From Phytophthora sp. 'mugwort' (taxonomy: Eukaryota; Oomycota; Peronosporomycetes; Peronosporales; Peronosporaceae): a DNA stretch of 64,000 nucleotides. Made by a program: the position numbers and the translations under genes. Below are positions 9,552 through 21,400 of the stretch, in pieces. Below the pieces are notes generated by a model. It did not search any database and was not told the origin of the DNA. It was given only the letters and a program-made list of their open reading frames with translations. The stretch spans positions 2,568,001-2,632,000 of the forward strand of contig JAUCEF010000003.1 of the NCBI GenBank assembly GCA_033558025.1, written 5' to 3'. Within the stretch, counting starts at the first letter, position 1, and every line of letters starts with the position of its first letter.

Positions 9552-9862
9552 GATACCGGTATGACCTTCACTCAGTGGCATCGCACTCATCATGTGATTA
9601 CGAGACGAAGATTACGTCACGGTGTTTATGGGACGGTGTTTACGCCACGGACGATTACGCCATGGGTGGGTACAAGATTGTGGGTACATGATGGGCTCTA
9701 CGTGGCACTCCCTGATTGGCTGAAGTAACTCAGTATCCAGTAGAGAATCCAGTAGAGTGTACCCAGTAGGTAGAACTGTAGGCTTAGAGGTAGCAAGGAG
9801 TTTGCGAACTAAGGACCTGAATCAATCACTTTGCATTTTGCCATCAAGTGACCAAGCCTTTT
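9509..9862 (+). repeat. B1 3' LTR
   Basis: 354 bp, with no difference seen from the 5' LTR. Its first 43 bp are coding (end of Pol). It is preceded by the purine-rich GAGTGGGAG (9500-9508), the likely plus-strand primer. Confidence 0.95.
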
Positions 9863-9867
9863 GAAGG

Positions 9868-10171
9868 CAAGTGGATTCATCGCCTGTTGTGCGAGATTTT
9901 GACGGCAGCGAACAAATCGGGGCCAGAGCTCAAGATCCTCGAAGACAACCAGTCGTGCATCAAGATGACGAAGAACCCAGTGAACCATGGTCGCGCCAAG
10001 CACATCGACATCAAGTACCATCACATCCGTGATGAGGTCAAGCGCGGCGAAGTCAAGCTCGAGTACTGCGAGACTTCTATCATGCTGGCGGACATCATGA
10101 CCAAGGCACTGCCAGGACCACGCCACACGGATCTGACGGCGTCCCTCGGAATCCACGCGTGTTCGCATTGA
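9868..10171 (+). pseudogene. A-I#1 Pol C-terminus, 3' part after B1
   Basis: The end of RNase H of A-I#1, continuing the frame after the second GAAGG copy. It starts at KWIHRLL, includes EDNQS, and ends at TGA 10169-10171 next to the purine tract. It belongs with 1332-5068. Confidence 0.95.
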
Positions 10172-10178
10172 GGGGGCG

Positions 10179-10702
10179 TATTGAGGGTTGCCGGGTTTTG
10201 GTACTGTGTACCAGTAACCGGTTAACCCGAACCGGTCCAACACGATCCCGCGATGTTTACGGTACGTTGTTTACGCCACCGATGATTAGACGAGTAGGAT
10301 GATTGGACGAACACCGGTGAGTGATGGTTGATTAGATGCACTAGGTGATAGGTATTGACGGTTACCGGATTGGTATCAGTTATTAGCCGTGAACCGGTTA
10401 ACCCGAACCGGTCCAATCCGAACCCACGTTGATTATGGTGATTACGGTAAGTTGTTTACGCCACCGATGATTAGACGAGTAGGATGATTGGACGAACACC
10501 GGTGAGTGATGGTTGATTAGATGCACTAGGTGATAGGACGCAGGGTCGCGTGTCTATAACAGTAGGGTGTAAGCTCCAACAATTCAATCACTTTCGAATC
10601 TTCATTCTACCCCTCAAGTGCCTTCGCTCCGGTCCCGCCGTCTGCGACGTCCCTCCCTCCGCTTCGTACAAGCTTCGTGTCCAAGATCCATACCTTTCAT
10701 CA
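10179..10702 (+). repeat. A-I LTR, 524 bp, with double U3 (second copy)
   Basis: Same composite as 804-1327: truncated A-I U3 (10179-10352) followed by a full A-III-type LTR (10353-10702). Two differences from the first copy were seen (GTTTACG versus GTTAACG, and one in AATTCAATC). It is the 3' LTR of A-I#1 and the 5' LTR of A-I#2. Confidence 0.92.
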
Positions 10703-10718
10703 GGTTATGAGCCCAAGC
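10703..10718 (+). other. Primer-binding site overlapping the start codon (A-I#2)
   Basis: GGTTATGAGCCCAAGC with ATG at 10707-10709. A second in-frame ATG, codon 6 (10722-10724, context CACCATGTC), lies just outside the site and could be an alternative start. Confidence 0.85.
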
Positions 10719-13700
10719 ACCATGTCCTCTGCCCAAGACGCCTCGACCAAGGTCTCCATTGACAAGTTCAACGGGGACAACTACGCGACGTGGAACCGCT
10801 ACATGCGTGGCGTGTTCCTGACCAAGTCGACGTGGCATGTCGTGAACCGTGAGACGACGCCAAGCTACACGGACTCGCGGGCCAAGGACGACTACGTCAA
10901 GTTGAGCAACATCGCTTTCGGACTGATGCTGCTCCACATGGACGCGGACTACCACCATGTGGTCGACGACTGCGAGGAAGCGTGGGTGGCCTGGTCGCGC
11001 CTGAAGACGCTGTACGGTGGTTCGCAGAAGGCTGGACGCATCTACCTGAAGCGCCAACTCTTCAGCATGGAGATGTCGGAAGGCGGCAATGTGTTGCATC
11101 ATTGCAACGAGGTCCTCAACATCAGCGCCAAGCTCAGCAGCATCGGTGCCAAGATGGAGGACGAGGACGTGGCGATCTGCTTGTTGCGCAGCCTCCCCAA
11201 GAGCTACGAGAACGTCGTGCTGAACTTGGAGATGAGCAGCGCTGAACTGCGGTCGCAAGACGTCGTGAAGGTGCTCACGAACGAGCACATCAAGAGACAA
11301 GGCGAGAAGACGGCGACGGTGAAGACGGAGAACGCGGCCAAGGCGTTCAACACCGACCGAGAGTCTCGCCAGTGTACGTACTGCGGAAAAGTGGGGCACA
11401 CGATTGACAAGTGCTGGACCAAGCAGAAGGACGAGAACCGAGGGCCGAGACGCGGCGGCAACGGCCGTGGACGCGGGGTCAACAACATCCAGTGGAGAAA
11501 CGACAGCAACGGCTACGACTACGACTACGATCGAGTAGCGTTCGCGGTTTCACTGGAATGTGGGGTTTCGACGGGCAAGAATGTGTCCGGGATGTGGGCG
11601 GTCGACAGCGGCGCAACGCACCACATCTGCAACGACAAGACCAAGTTCGTCCATTTGATTGAGCGGAACGAAGGCGAACTTTCGGTGGCCGATGGCAACA
11701 AGGCGGCCATCATGGGTGTGGGGACCATCGTGGAACAAGTGGTTCTGCCCAATGGCGACGAGCGCGAGATCGAGATCAAGAACGCGCTGTACGTGCCAAG
11801 CATGAGCAAGAATCTGCTTTCGGTACCGCAGATCAACAAAAGTGACAAGTTTCAAGTGGTGTTCGACGGCACCAAGATGCAGATTGCGCACAAAGGCTCC
11901 AAGCAAGTGGTGGCGACGGCAAACCTCATGGATGGACTCTACTGGCTTCAGACGCCTCAGCGATCGGCGAATGCGGCGACGAGTGGCAAGACTGTCGACC
12001 TGCACGCGCGCATGGGTCACGCTCCAGTCGAGGTGCTTCGCAAGATGGTCGACACCAAGATGATCAAGGACGCGAAAGCACCTTCCAAGTCGAGTGGACC
12101 AAGTGTGTGTCGTGGTTGCCAGCAAGGCAAAATGGTCCAAAAACCATTCCCAAGCAACCGTGACAAGCGTCGCTACGACACATTTGAGCTGCTCCACTTC
12201 GATATCTGCGGACCCATGGAAGAAAACTCGCTTGGTGGCAGCAAGTATCTGCTACTGATCGTGGACGAAGCCAGCGGATGCATGAAGGGTTTCTGTCTGC
12301 GTGCCAAGTCGGAGAGTGAAGACTGCATCAAGACGTACATCATGAAGGTGCAGAAGCAGTTCGGCAAGAAGGTCAAGTTTGTGCGGCACGACGGAGCTCG
12401 TGAGTTTGCGACCAACTCGCTCAACGACTTCTACGAAGACGAAGGCATCGAGCAGCAAACCACGGTTCCGTACGCGCACCAGACCAACGGCACGGCAGAG
12501 CGAGCTATCCGAACTATCGTCACGATCGGCCGCAGCATGTTGCATCACGCTAAGCTGGACAAGTGTTTCTGGGCTGAGGCGGCGATGACGGCCATCTATG
12601 TGAAGAACCGCCTGCCGTCACCCAAGATCGAGCACAAGACTCCGTTCGAGATCGTCTACAAGTCCAAGCCGAGTGTGAAGCACATGCGTGTTTTCGGCTG
12701 TCGGACGTACATCCTGACTCCGAAAGAGAAGCGACTCAAGTGGGATCCCAAGGCTCGCGCCGGATTGTTTCTGGGTTACGAAGAAGTGTCCAAGGCGTAT
12801 CGACTTTATGACATCGAGGCGGGGCAGGTGGTCATCAGTCGCGATGTCAACTTCGATGAATCGACCTTTGGATTTTCACCGACGATTTCTGATGAAGATG
12901 TCGACGACCTGGACTTCGACTCGCTCGACATCGACGATGATGGTCCGCGCCAGACGGAGTACAAACAGGCAGGGAAGCGCAAGAGCCGCCCGAGTGACGA
13001 AGATGAAGCTGCCAGAAGACCGCGCGCTGTGCGTCATCGACCTGGACTGGAAGAAGCAAGTGCACCGAACGACTCCCCTTCGCACCGAACAGACGCAGAT
13101 GAAGAAGAAAAGTCTGGAGACCAAGATGAAGAATCGACTCCATCTGTGTTTTGGCGTGCAAGTGCCAACGCGGTCGAAGCAGCCGTGGACTTATCGGAGC
13201 CGTCGACATTCCAAGAAGCGGTCAACGGCCCGGACCAACTGCACTGGCGCAAGGCGATTCGTGCTGAGTTAAAGTCGATGCGACTTCGTGGTGTGTTTCG
13301 TGCTGCCAAGTTGCCTAACGGACAACGCGCCATCGGCACCAAGTGGGTGTTCAAGATCAAGCGCAAAGCGGACGGATCGATCGAGAAGTACAAGGCGCGC
13401 CTCGTGGCCAAGGGGTTTAAGCAGAAGTACGGCATCGACTACACGGAGACGTTCTCGCCCGTGGTCAAGTACGTGACGCTGCGCATGGTCATCGCGATTG
13501 CCAAGTATTTCGATTGGCCCCTCGACCAACTCGACGTGGTAACAGCTTTCCTGTACGGGATAATGAAAGAACTGGTGTTCTGCGCGGTCCCCGAAGGTGT
13601 TGATCTCGACGGTGACTTCGACTGCCTGGAATTGGTGAAGGCGATCTACGGTCTCAAGCAAGCTTCGCGCGTGTGGAATGAGACCTTCGACGAGTTCGTG

Positions 13701-14747
13701 TGCTCCATCGGCTTTCAAGTATCGGCGTTCGACCCGTGCCTCTACATCAAGATCGTTGACGGTCACTGCGTGCTCGTGCTGGTCTACGTGGATGACGTGC
13801 TGATTACCGGAAGTTCACCCGAACTGATCTCACGCACGAAGACCGACCTCAAGACACGCTTCGAGATGACCGACAGCGGCAAGTGCGCGTTCGTTCTTGG
13901 GATCGAATTGGTGGACGGCCCGGACGGCAGCGTGACGATGTGTCAGCGCCGCTATGTGGATGACATTCTCAAGCGTTTTGGTATGGACGAGTGCAAGGCC
14001 GTGGTGAGTCCCGTCGACATAAGCACTCGACTGATTTCAAGTGACGCAGCGACTAAGGTGAACGCTCCGTTTCGCGAAGCTGTTGGTGCTCTGATGCACT
14101 TGATGACTGCCACGCGCCCGGACATCGCGTACGCCGTTGGCTATGCGTCGCGCTTCATGGAGAACCCTCAAGAAGAACACTGGGTTGCGGTCAAGCGTAT
14201 CTTTCGCTACCTGCAAGGCACCAAGACGCATGGGATCTGCTTCAAGCCGGGTGACAACATCGACTTTCGCGGGTACTCGGACGCGGACTGGGCTGGCGAC
14301 CTCGCGGACCGCAAGTCGACTTCCGGCTACACGTTCATGCTAATGGGTGCACCAGTGAGCTGGGGAAGCAAGAAGCAGTCAAGTGTTTCGCTGTCTACGA
14401 GTGAGGCGGAGTACATCGCACTCAGTCTGGCGATCCAAGAAGGCAAGTGGATTCATCGCCTGTTGTGCGAGATTTTGACGGCAGCGAACAAATCGGGGCC
14501 AGAGCTCAAGATCCTCGAAGACAACCAGTCGTGCATCAAGATGACGAAGAACCCAGTGAACCATGGTCGCGCCAAGCACATCGACATCAAGTACCATCAC
14601 ATCCGTGATGAGGTCAAGCGCGGCGAAGTCAAGCTCGAGTACTGCGAGACTTCTATCATGCTGGCGGACATCATGACCAAGGCACTGCCAGGACCACGCC
14701 ACACGGATCTGACGGCGTCCCTCGGAATCCACGCGTGTTCGCATTGA
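10707..14747 (+). CDS. gag-pol: A-I#2 Gag-Pol polyprotein, intact (1,346 aa)
   Basis: A single open frame. Gag; CCHC knuckle (residues 223-236); protease VDSGA (D300); pre-integrase H433, C468, C471; integrase D499, D562, E598 (D,D(35)E). The second Asp sits in HDGAREF, not the usual DNGGE. The integrase tail has an acidic stretch (about 728-748) followed by basic [10 protein letters not shown] (753-762). Reverse transcriptase YVDD is at 1027-1030, RNase [11 protein letters not shown] has D1192, and the stop abuts the purine tract. Its 5' LTR (524 bp) and 3' LTR (339 bp) differ in structure, so this is a unit of the recombined array rather than a fresh insertion. The proteins could still be functional. 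Confidence 0.96.
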   Translation: MSPSTMSSAQDASTKVSIDKFNGDNYATWNRYMRGVFLTKSTWHVVNRETTPSYTDSRAKDDYVKLSNIAFGLMLLHMDADYHHVVDDCEEAWVAWSRLKTLYGGSQKAGRIYLKRQLFSMEMSEGGNVLHHCNEVLNISAKLSSIGAKMEDEDVAICLLRSLPKSYENVVLNLEMSSAELRSQDVVKVLTNEHIKRQGEKTATVKTENAAKAFNTDRESRQCTYCGKVGHTIDKCWTKQKDENRGPRRGGNGRGRGVNNIQWRNDSNGYDYDYDRVAFAVSLECGVSTGKNVSGMWAVDSGATHHICNDKTKFVHLIERNEGELSVADGNKAAIMGVGTIVEQVVLPNGDEREIEIKNALYVPSMSKNLLSVPQINKSDKFQVVFDGTKMQIAHKGSKQVVATANLMDGLYWLQTPQRSANAATSGKTVDLHARMGHAPVEVLRKMVDTKMIKDAKAPSKSSGPSVCRGCQQGKMVQKPFPSNRDKRRYDTFELLHFDICGPMEENSLGGSKYLLLIVDEASGCMKGFCLRAKSESEDCIKTYIMKVQKQFGKKVKFVRHDGAREFATNSLNDFYEDEGIEQQTTVPYAHQTNGTAERAIRTIVTIGRSMLHHAKLDKCFWAEAAMTAIYVKNRLPSPKIEHKTPFEIVYKSKPSVKHMRVFGCRTYILTPKEKRLKWDPKARAGLFLGYEEVSKAYRLYDIEAGQVVISRDVNFDESTFGFSPTISDEDVDDLDFDSLDIDDDGPRQTEYKQAGKRKSRPSDEDEAARRPRAVRHRPGLEEASAPNDSPSHRTDADEEEKSGDQDEESTPSVFWRASANAVEAAVDLSEPSTFQEAVNGPDQLHWRKAIRAELKSMRLRGVFRAAKLPNGQRAIGTKWVFKIKRKADGSIEKYKARLVAKGFKQKYGIDYTETFSPVVKYVTLRMVIAIAKYFDWPLDQLDVVTAFLYGIMKELVFCAVPEGVDLDGDFDCLELVKAIYGLKQASRVWNETFDEFVCSIGFQVSAFDPCLYIKIVDGHCVLVLVYVDDVLITGSSPELISRTKTDLKTRFEMTDSGKCAFVLGIELVDGPDGSVTMCQRRYVDDILKRFGMDECKAVVSPVDISTRLISSDAATKVNAPFREAVGALMHLMTATRPDIAYAVGYASRFMENPQEEHWVAVKRIFRYLQGTKTHGICFKPGDNIDFRGYSDADWAGDLADRKSTSGYTFMLMGAPVSWGSKKQSSVSLSTSEAEYIALSLAIQEGKWIHRLLCEILTAANKSGPELKILEDNQSCIKMTKNPVNHGRAKHIDIKYHHIRDEVKRGEVKLEYCETSIMLADIMTKALPGPRHTDLTASLGIHACSH

Positions 14748-14754
14748 GGGGGCG

Positions 14755-15093
14755 TATTGAGGGTTGCCGGGTTTTGGTACTGTGTACCAGTAACCGGTTA
14801 ACCCGAACCGGTCCAACACGATCCCGCGATGTTTACGGTACGTTGTTTACGCCACCGATGATTAGACGAGTAGGATGATTGGACGAACACCGGTGAGTGA
14901 TGGTTGATTAGATGCACTAGGTGATAGGACGCAGGGTCGCGTGTCTATAACAGTAGGGTGTAAGCTCCAACAATTCAATCACTTTCGAATCTTCATTCTA
15001 CCCCTCAAGTGCCTTCGCTCCGGTCCCGCCGTCTGCGACGTCCCTCCCTCCGCTTCGTACAAGCTTCGTGTCCAAGATCCATACCTTTCATCA
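14755..15093 (+). repeat. A-I LTR, 339 bp, single U3
   Basis: Equals the first 174 bp and the last 165 bp of the 524-bp composite; the extra A-III-type U3 (185 bp) is absent. It is preceded by the purine tract and closes the array on the right. Confidence 0.92.
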
Positions 15094-15263
15094 ATAGGAC
15101 GCAGGGTCGCGTGTCTATAACAGTAGGGTGTAAGCTCCAACAATTCAATCACTTTCGAATCTTCATTCTACCCCTCAAGTGCCTTCGCTCCGGTCCCGCC
15201 GTCTGCGACGTCCCTCCCTCCGCTTCGTACAAGCTTCGTGTCCAAGATCCATACCTTTCATCA
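15094..15263 (+). repeat. A-I LTR remnant 1 (R-U5 part)
   Basis: A 170-bp repeat of the last part of the preceding LTR, from ATAGGACGCAG to the LTR end CTTTCATCA. It is joined directly to LTR3 with no primer-binding site or internal region between. Confidence 0.9.
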
Positions 15264-15480
15264 GAACCCACGTTGATTATGGTGATTACGGTAAGTTGTT
15301 AACGCCACCGATGATTAGACGAGTAGGATGATTGGACGAACACCGGTGAATGATGGTTGATTAGATGCACTAGGTGATAGGACGCAGGGTCGCGTGTCTA
15401 TAACAGTAGGGTATAAGCTCCAACAATTCAATCACTTTCGAATCTTCATTCTACCCCTCAAGTGCCTTCGCTCCGGTCCC
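15264..15480 (+). repeat. A-I/A-III LTR remnant 2 (truncated both ends)
   Basis: 217 bp matching the A-III-type LTR from GAACCCACG to CTCCGGTCCC. It lacks the first and last parts of the LTR and is cut on the right by an A-II LTR. It shares GTTAACGCC with the LTR at 804-1327. Confidence 0.88.
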
Positions 15481-15823
15481 TGATAAAGGTGTTGAGGTCT
15501 TGAAGCGAGGCTTGGGTTGAGCGGAGGGAGTTCTGCACTTGGGTGCGGGGACCGGAGTGAAGACCACTTGAGCTGAAGAAGGAAGATTCGAAAGTGATTG
15601 ATTTATCGGAGCTTACACTACCTAGTCTACCACATAGATATGCAGCCCTGCATCCAATCATTTGGTGCATCCGATCACCAACACTCCGCACTCGTCCAAT
15701 CATCCTACTCGTCTAATCATCGGTTGCGTAAACAACGTACCGTAAACATCGCGGGATCGAGTTGGACCGGTTCAGGTTAACCGGTTACTGGTACACAGTA
15801 CCAAAACCTGGCAACCCTCAATA
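15481..15823 (-). repeat. A-II LTR (3' LTR of a truncated minus element)
   Basis: 343 bp, minus strand, TATTGAGGG to TTTATCA. The outer flank is GTCCC; no partner duplication is found because the rest of the element is missing. Confidence 0.92.
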
Positions 15824-15830
15824 CGCCCCC

Positions 15831-16627
15831 TCAATGCGAACACGCGTGGATACCGAGGGACGCCGTCAGATCCGTGTGGCGCGGTCCTGGCAGTGCCTTG
15901 GTCATGATGTCCGCCAGCATGATAGAAGTCTCGCAGTACTCGAGCTTGACTTCGCCGCGCTTGACCTCATCACGGATGTGATGGTACTTGATGTCGATGT
16001 GCTTGGCGCGACCATGGTTCACTGGGTTCTTCGTCATCTTGATGCACGACTGGTTGTCTTCGCGGATCTTGAGCTCGGGTCCAGTCTCGTTGGCAGCCGC
16101 CAAAATCTCGCATAGCAGGCGATGAATCCACTTGCCTTCTTGGATCGCCAGACTGAGCGCGATGTATTCCGCCTCGCTCGTAGACAGCGAAACACTTGAC
16201 TGCTTCTTGCTTCCCCAGCTCACTGGCGCACCCATCAGCATGAACGTGTAGCCGGAAGTCGACTTGCGGTCCGCGAGGTCGCCAGCCCAGTCCGCATCCG
16301 AATACCCACGAAAGTCGATCTTGTTGCCTGGCTTGAAACAGATTCCATGCGTCTTGGTGCCTTGTAGATAGCGAAAGATACGCTTGACCGCAACCCAGTG
16401 TTCCTCTTGGGGGTTCTCCATGAAGCGCGATACATAGCCTACTGCGTACGCGATATCCGGGCGAGTAGCAGTCATCAAGTGCACGAGGGCACCCACAGCT
16501 TCGCGAAACGGAGCGTTCACCTTGGTCGCTGCGTCACTTGGAACCAGTCGAGTGCTCATGTCTACCGGACTCACCACAGCCTTGCACTCGTCCATACCGA
16601 AACGCTTCAGGATATCATCCACATAAC
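15831..16627 (-). pseudogene. A-II Pol C-terminus fragment
   Basis: The last 265 codons of an A-II Pol (from the tail of reverse transcriptase, [10 protein letters not shown], through RNase H to the TGA at 15831-15833). The frame is open and is cut on the right by the B2 5' LTR. The upstream part is not found on the far side of B2, where family C sequence lies instead. Confidence 0.93.
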
Positions 16628-16981
16628 TGTTGTCAAGGAGACGTCTCGACCAGCTGCTGTATACCGGTAGGATACCGGTATGACCTTCACTCAGTGGCAT
16701 CGCAATCATCCTGTGATTACGAGACGAAGATTACGTCACGGTGTTTATGGGACGGTGTTTACGCCACGGACGATTACGCCATGGGTGGGTACAAGATTGT
16801 GGGTACATGATGGGCTCTACGTGGCACTCCCTGATTGGCTGAAGTAACTCAGTATCCAGTAGAGAATCCAGTAGAGTGTACCCAGTAGGTAGAACTGTAG
16901 GCTTAGAGGTAGCAAGGAGTTTGCGAACTAAGGACCTAAATCAATCACTTTGCATTTTGCCATCAAGTGACCAAGCCTTTT
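16628..16981 (+). repeat. B2 5' LTR
   Basis: 354 bp, TGTTGTC to CCTTTT, followed by the primer-binding site at 16982 and ATG at 16986. It differs from B1 LTRs at a few sites, for example CAATCATCC in place of CACTCATCA. Confidence 0.94.
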
Positions 16982-16985
16982 GGTT

Positions 16986-18057
16986 ATGAGCCCAAGCCCC
17001 GTCTTCCCTGACCAAGACCCCGACTACGCCTTCGCCATGGACGCCACTTCGACTACCGCCCGCATTAACAAGTTCGACGGAACTAACTTCCACACGTGGA
17101 AGCTCAAGATGCAGATGGTGCTCGAGGAGCGCGAACTGTGGGAAGTGACAAGTGGGGAAGTGAAGCTGGAGCACTGCCAGACTGCGGCGGATCAAGCGCT
17201 CTTTCGGAAGAAGTCGCGCAAGGCGCTGGCGATCATCTGTCTCGCGATGGAGGATTCGCAGCTGCCGCTGGTTCGCTCGGCGAGTGGCGCGCATGATGCA
17301 TGGTCAAGACTGGAAGGACACTTCGAGAAGAAGAGTTTGGCCAACAAGCTCTTTCTTCGTCGGCGTTTCTTCACGACGATGATGGACGAAGGTGATGATG
17401 TGCTGGAGCACATCAACAAGATCAAGACGCTGGCGGAGCAGCTCGACGCAGTGGGCGCTCCGGTCAGCGAGGACGACTTGGTGATCACGCTTTTGGGAAG
17501 TCTGAGCGAGTCGTACCAGTTCCTGATCACGGCGTTGGAGTCGAGAGCCGACTCACTGTCGTGGGAACTCGTGACGTCTCGGCTGCTGCATGAGGACATG
17601 AAGCGCAAGGAACAAGGTGGCGGTACGGACGGCACCGCGCACGGTCAAGGTCAAGCGTTCATGACAAGCGACAACAAGCGCAAGGGTCGGCAGGCGCAGA
17701 AGACTAGTGCCTGTCACTACTGTGGCGAGCACGGACATTGGATCGCCAAGTGTCCGGTGCGAATCCGCGAGAACGCGGAGCGGCAGAGGCCGCAACGAGC
17801 GAATGTCGCGCAGAGTGAAGATGACTCTGGCGACTTCCTCTTCTCGGTTGGTGGTGGCAGCAACTCCGCCAAGTCGAATGATATGTGGCTGGTCGACTCG
17901 GGTGCGACGCAGCACATGACGTACTCGAAGGAGTACATGAAGAACTACAAGAAGATCTCTCCGGTGGACGTGCATCTCGCGGACGACGGTGTGGTTCAGG
18001 CTGTGGGGACCGGCGACATTGTGATGTCGATGAAGACCCCGCGCGGCATGAAGAAGG
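16986..18057 (+). pseudogene. B2 Gag-protease part, split by A-II#1
   Basis: The first 357 codons of a family B polyprotein: Gag, CCHC knuckle, protease VDSGA. It is open until the A-II#1 insertion at GAAGG (18053-18057). It differs from B1 just before the protease (GGSNSAKSND versus GNTGASKSNG). Confidence 0.95.
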
Positions 18058-18400
18058 TGATAAAGGTGTTGAGGTCTTGAAGCGAGGCTTGGGTTGAGCG
18101 GAGGGAGTTCTGCACTTGGGTGCGGGGACCGGAGCGAAGACCACTTGAGCTGAAGAAGGAAGATTCGAAAGTGATTGATTTATCGGAGCTTACACTACCT
18201 AGTCTACCACATAGATATGCAGCCCTGCATCCAATCATTTGGTGCATCCAATCACCAACACTCCGCACTCGTCCAATCATCCTACTCGTCTAATCATCGG
18301 TTGCGTAAACAACGTACCGTAAACATCGCGGGATCGTGTTGGACCGGTTCGGGTTAACCGGTTACTGGTACACAGTACCAAAACCTGGCAACCCTCAATA
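18058..18400 (-). repeat. A-II#1 3' LTR
   Basis: 343 bp; on the minus strand it reads TATTGAGGG to TTTATCA. The 5' terminus TA instead of TG is fixed by the target duplication. It is preceded (in element orientation) by the purine tract GAGGGGGCG. Confidence 0.95.
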
Positions 18401-18407
18401 CGCCCCC

Positions 18408-21400
18408 TCAATGCGAACACGCGTGGATTCCGAGGGACGCCGTCAGATCCGTGTGGCGCGGTCCTGGCAGTGCCTTGGTCATGATGTCCGCCAGCATGAT
18501 AGAAGTCTCGCAGTACTCGAGCTTGACTTCGCCGCGCTTGACCTCATCACGGATGTGATGGTACTTGATGTCGATGTGCTTGGCGCGACCATGGTTCACT
18601 GGGTTCTTCGTCATCTTGATGCACGACTGGTTGTCTTCGCGGATCTTAAGCTCGGGTCCAGTCTCGTTGGCAGCCGCCAAAATCTCGCATAGCAGGCGAT
18701 GAATCCACTTGCCTTCTTGGATCGCCAGACTGAGCGCGATGTATTCCGCCTCGCTCGTAGACAGCGAAACACTTGACTGCTTCTTGCTTCCCCAGCTCAC
18801 TGGCGCACCCATCAGCATGAACGTGTAGCCGGAAGTCGACTTGCGGTCCGCGAGGTCGCCAGCCCAGTCCGCATCCGAATACCCACGAAAGTCGATCTTG
18901 TTGCCTGGCTTGAAACAGATTCCATGCGTCTTGGTGCCTTGTAGATAGCGAAAAATGCGCTTGACCGCAACCCAGTGTTCCTCTTGGGGGTTCTCCATGA
19001 AGCGCGATACATAGCCCACTGCGTACGTGATATCCGGTCGAGTAGCAGTCATCAAGTGCATGAGGGCACCCACAGCTTCGCGAAACGGAGCGTTCACCTT
19101 GGTCGCTGCGTCACTTGGAACCAGTCGAGTGCTCATGTCTACCGGACTCACCACGGCCTTGCACTCGTCCATACCGAAACGCTTCAGGATATCATCCACA
19201 TAACGCCGCTGGCACATCGTCACGCTGCCGTCCGGGCCATCCACCAGCTCGATTCCAAGGACGAACACACACTTGCCACTGTCAGTCATTTCGAAGCGTG
19301 TCTTGAGGTCGTTCTTCGTGCGTGAGATCAGCTCGGGTGAACTTCCGGTGACCAACACATCGTCCACGTAGACCAGCACGAGCACACAGTGGCCATCGAC
19401 AACCTTGATGTAGAGGCACGGGTCGAAGGCTGAAACTTGAAAACCGATAGAACACACGAATTCGTCGAAGGTCTCGTTCCATACGCGCGAAGCTTGCTTG
19501 AGACCGTAAATCGCCTTCACCAATTCCAGGCAGTCGAAATCACCATCCAGCTCGACGCCTTCAGGAACCACGCAGAACACCAACTCCTTCATGACGCCGT
19601 ACAGAAATGCCGTTACCACGTCGAGTTGGTCGAGAGGCCAGTCGAAATACTTGGCAATCGCGATGACCATGCGCAGCGTCACGTACTTGACCACGGGCGA
19701 GAACGTCTCCGTGTAGTCGATGCCGTACTTTTGCTTGAAACCCTTGGCCACCAGGCGCGCCTTGTATTTCTCGATCGATCCGTCGGCTTTGCGCTTTATC
19801 TTGAACACCCACTTGGTACCGATGGCGCGTTGTCCGCTGGGCAACTTGGCAGCACGAAACACACCACGAAGTCGCATCGACTTTAACTCAGCACGAATCG
19901 CCTTGCGCCAGTGCAGTTGGTCCGGGCCGTTGACCGCTTCTTGGAATGTCGACGGCTCCGATAAGTCCACGGCTGCTTCGACCGCGTTGGCACTTGCACG
20001 CCAAAACACAGATGGAGTCGATTCTTCATCTTGGTCTCCAGACTTTTCTTCTTCATCTGCGTCTGTTCGGTGCGAAGGGGAGTCGTTCGGTGCACTTGCT
20101 TCTTCCAGTCCAGGTCGATGACGCACAGCGCGCGGTCTTCTGGCAGCTTCATCTTCGTCACTCGGGCGGCTCTTGCGCTTCCCTGCCTGTTTGTACTCCG
20201 TCTGGCGCGGACCATCATCGTCGATGTCGAGCGAGTCGAAGTCCAGGTCGTCGACATCTTCATCAGAAACCGACGGTGAAAATCCAAAGGTCGATTCATC
20301 GAAGTTGACATCGCGACTGATGACCACCTGCCCCGCCTCGATGTCATAAAGTCGATACGCCTTGGACACTTCTTCGTAACCCAGAAACAATCCGGCGCGA
20401 GCCTTGGGATCCCACTTGAGTCGCTTCTCCTTCGGAGTCAGGATGTACGTCCGACAGCCGAAAACACGCATGTGCTTCACACTCGGCTTGGACTTGTAGA
20501 CGATCTCGAACGGAGTCTTGTGCTCGATCTTGGGTGACGGCAGGCGGTTCTTCACATAGATGGCAGTCATCGCCGCCTCAGCCCAGAAACACTTGTCCAG
20601 CTTGGCGTGATGCAACATGCTGCGGCCGATCGTGACGATAGTTCGGATGGCTCGCTCTGCCGTGCCGTTGGTCTGGTGCGCGTACGGAACCGTGGTTTGC
20701 TGCTCGATGCCTTCGTCTTCGTAAAAATCCTTGAGCGAGTTAGTCGCAAACTCACGAGCTCCGTCGTGCCGCACAAACTTGACCTTCTTGCCGAACTGCG
20801 TCTGCACCTTCATGATGTATGTCTTGATGCAGTCTTCACTTTCCGACTTGGCACGCAGACAGAAACCCTTCATGCATCCGCTGGCTTCGTCCACGATCAG
20901 GAGCAGGTACTTGCTACCGCCAAGCGAGTTTTCCTCCATGGGTCCGCAGATGTCAAAGTGGAGCAGCTCAAATGTGTCGTAGCGACGCTTGTCACGGTTG
21001 CTTGGGAATGGTTTTTGGACCATTTTGCCTTGCTGGCAACCACGACACACACTTGGTCCACTCGACTTGGAAGGTGCTTTCGCGTCCTTGATCATCTTGG
21101 TGTCGACCATCTTGCGAAGAACCTCGACCGGAGCGTGACCCATACGCGCGTGCAAATCGACCGTCCTTCCACTTGTCGCCGCATTTGCCGATCGCTGAGG
21201 TGTGCGAAGCCAGTAGAGTCCGTCCACGAGATCCGCCGTCGCCACCACTTGATTCGAGTCCTTGCGCGAAACGTGCATCTCAGTGCCGTCAAATACCACT
21301 TGGAACTTGCCATGCTTGTTTATCTGCGGCACTGAAAGCAGATTCTTGCTCATATTTGGCACGTAAAGCGCGTTCTTGATCTCGATCTCGCGCTCGTCGC

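Larger units (their letters stand above)
5069..9862 (+). mobile_element. B1, intact family B Copia retrotransposon
   Basis: Complete element: LTR 5069-5422, primer-binding site 5423-5438, one long frame, LTR 9509-9862. It is flanked by the direct repeat GAAGG at 5064-5068 and 9863-9867. The two 354-bp LTRs look identical base for base. It sits in the RNase H region of A-I#1 in the same orientation. The other two array units lack it, so it inserted after the array formed, or before with later loss. It is the best candidate in the window for an active element. Confidence 0.97.
1..15093 (+). repeat. Tandem array of A-I Copia elements sharing LTRs
   Basis: Units of internal region plus LTR follow each other head to tail: partial unit 1-1327, unit 1328-10702 (containing B1), unit 10703-15093. 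LTR starts at 804, 10179 and 14755 are exactly 4,576 bp apart once B1 and its 5-bp duplication (4,799 bp) are removed. The coding parts look almost identical; the differences I noticed include a silent change in 4134-4140 versus the matching site near 13510. Such an array is expected from unequal exchange between LTRs rather than from three insertions. The left end lies outside the window. Confidence 0.93.
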
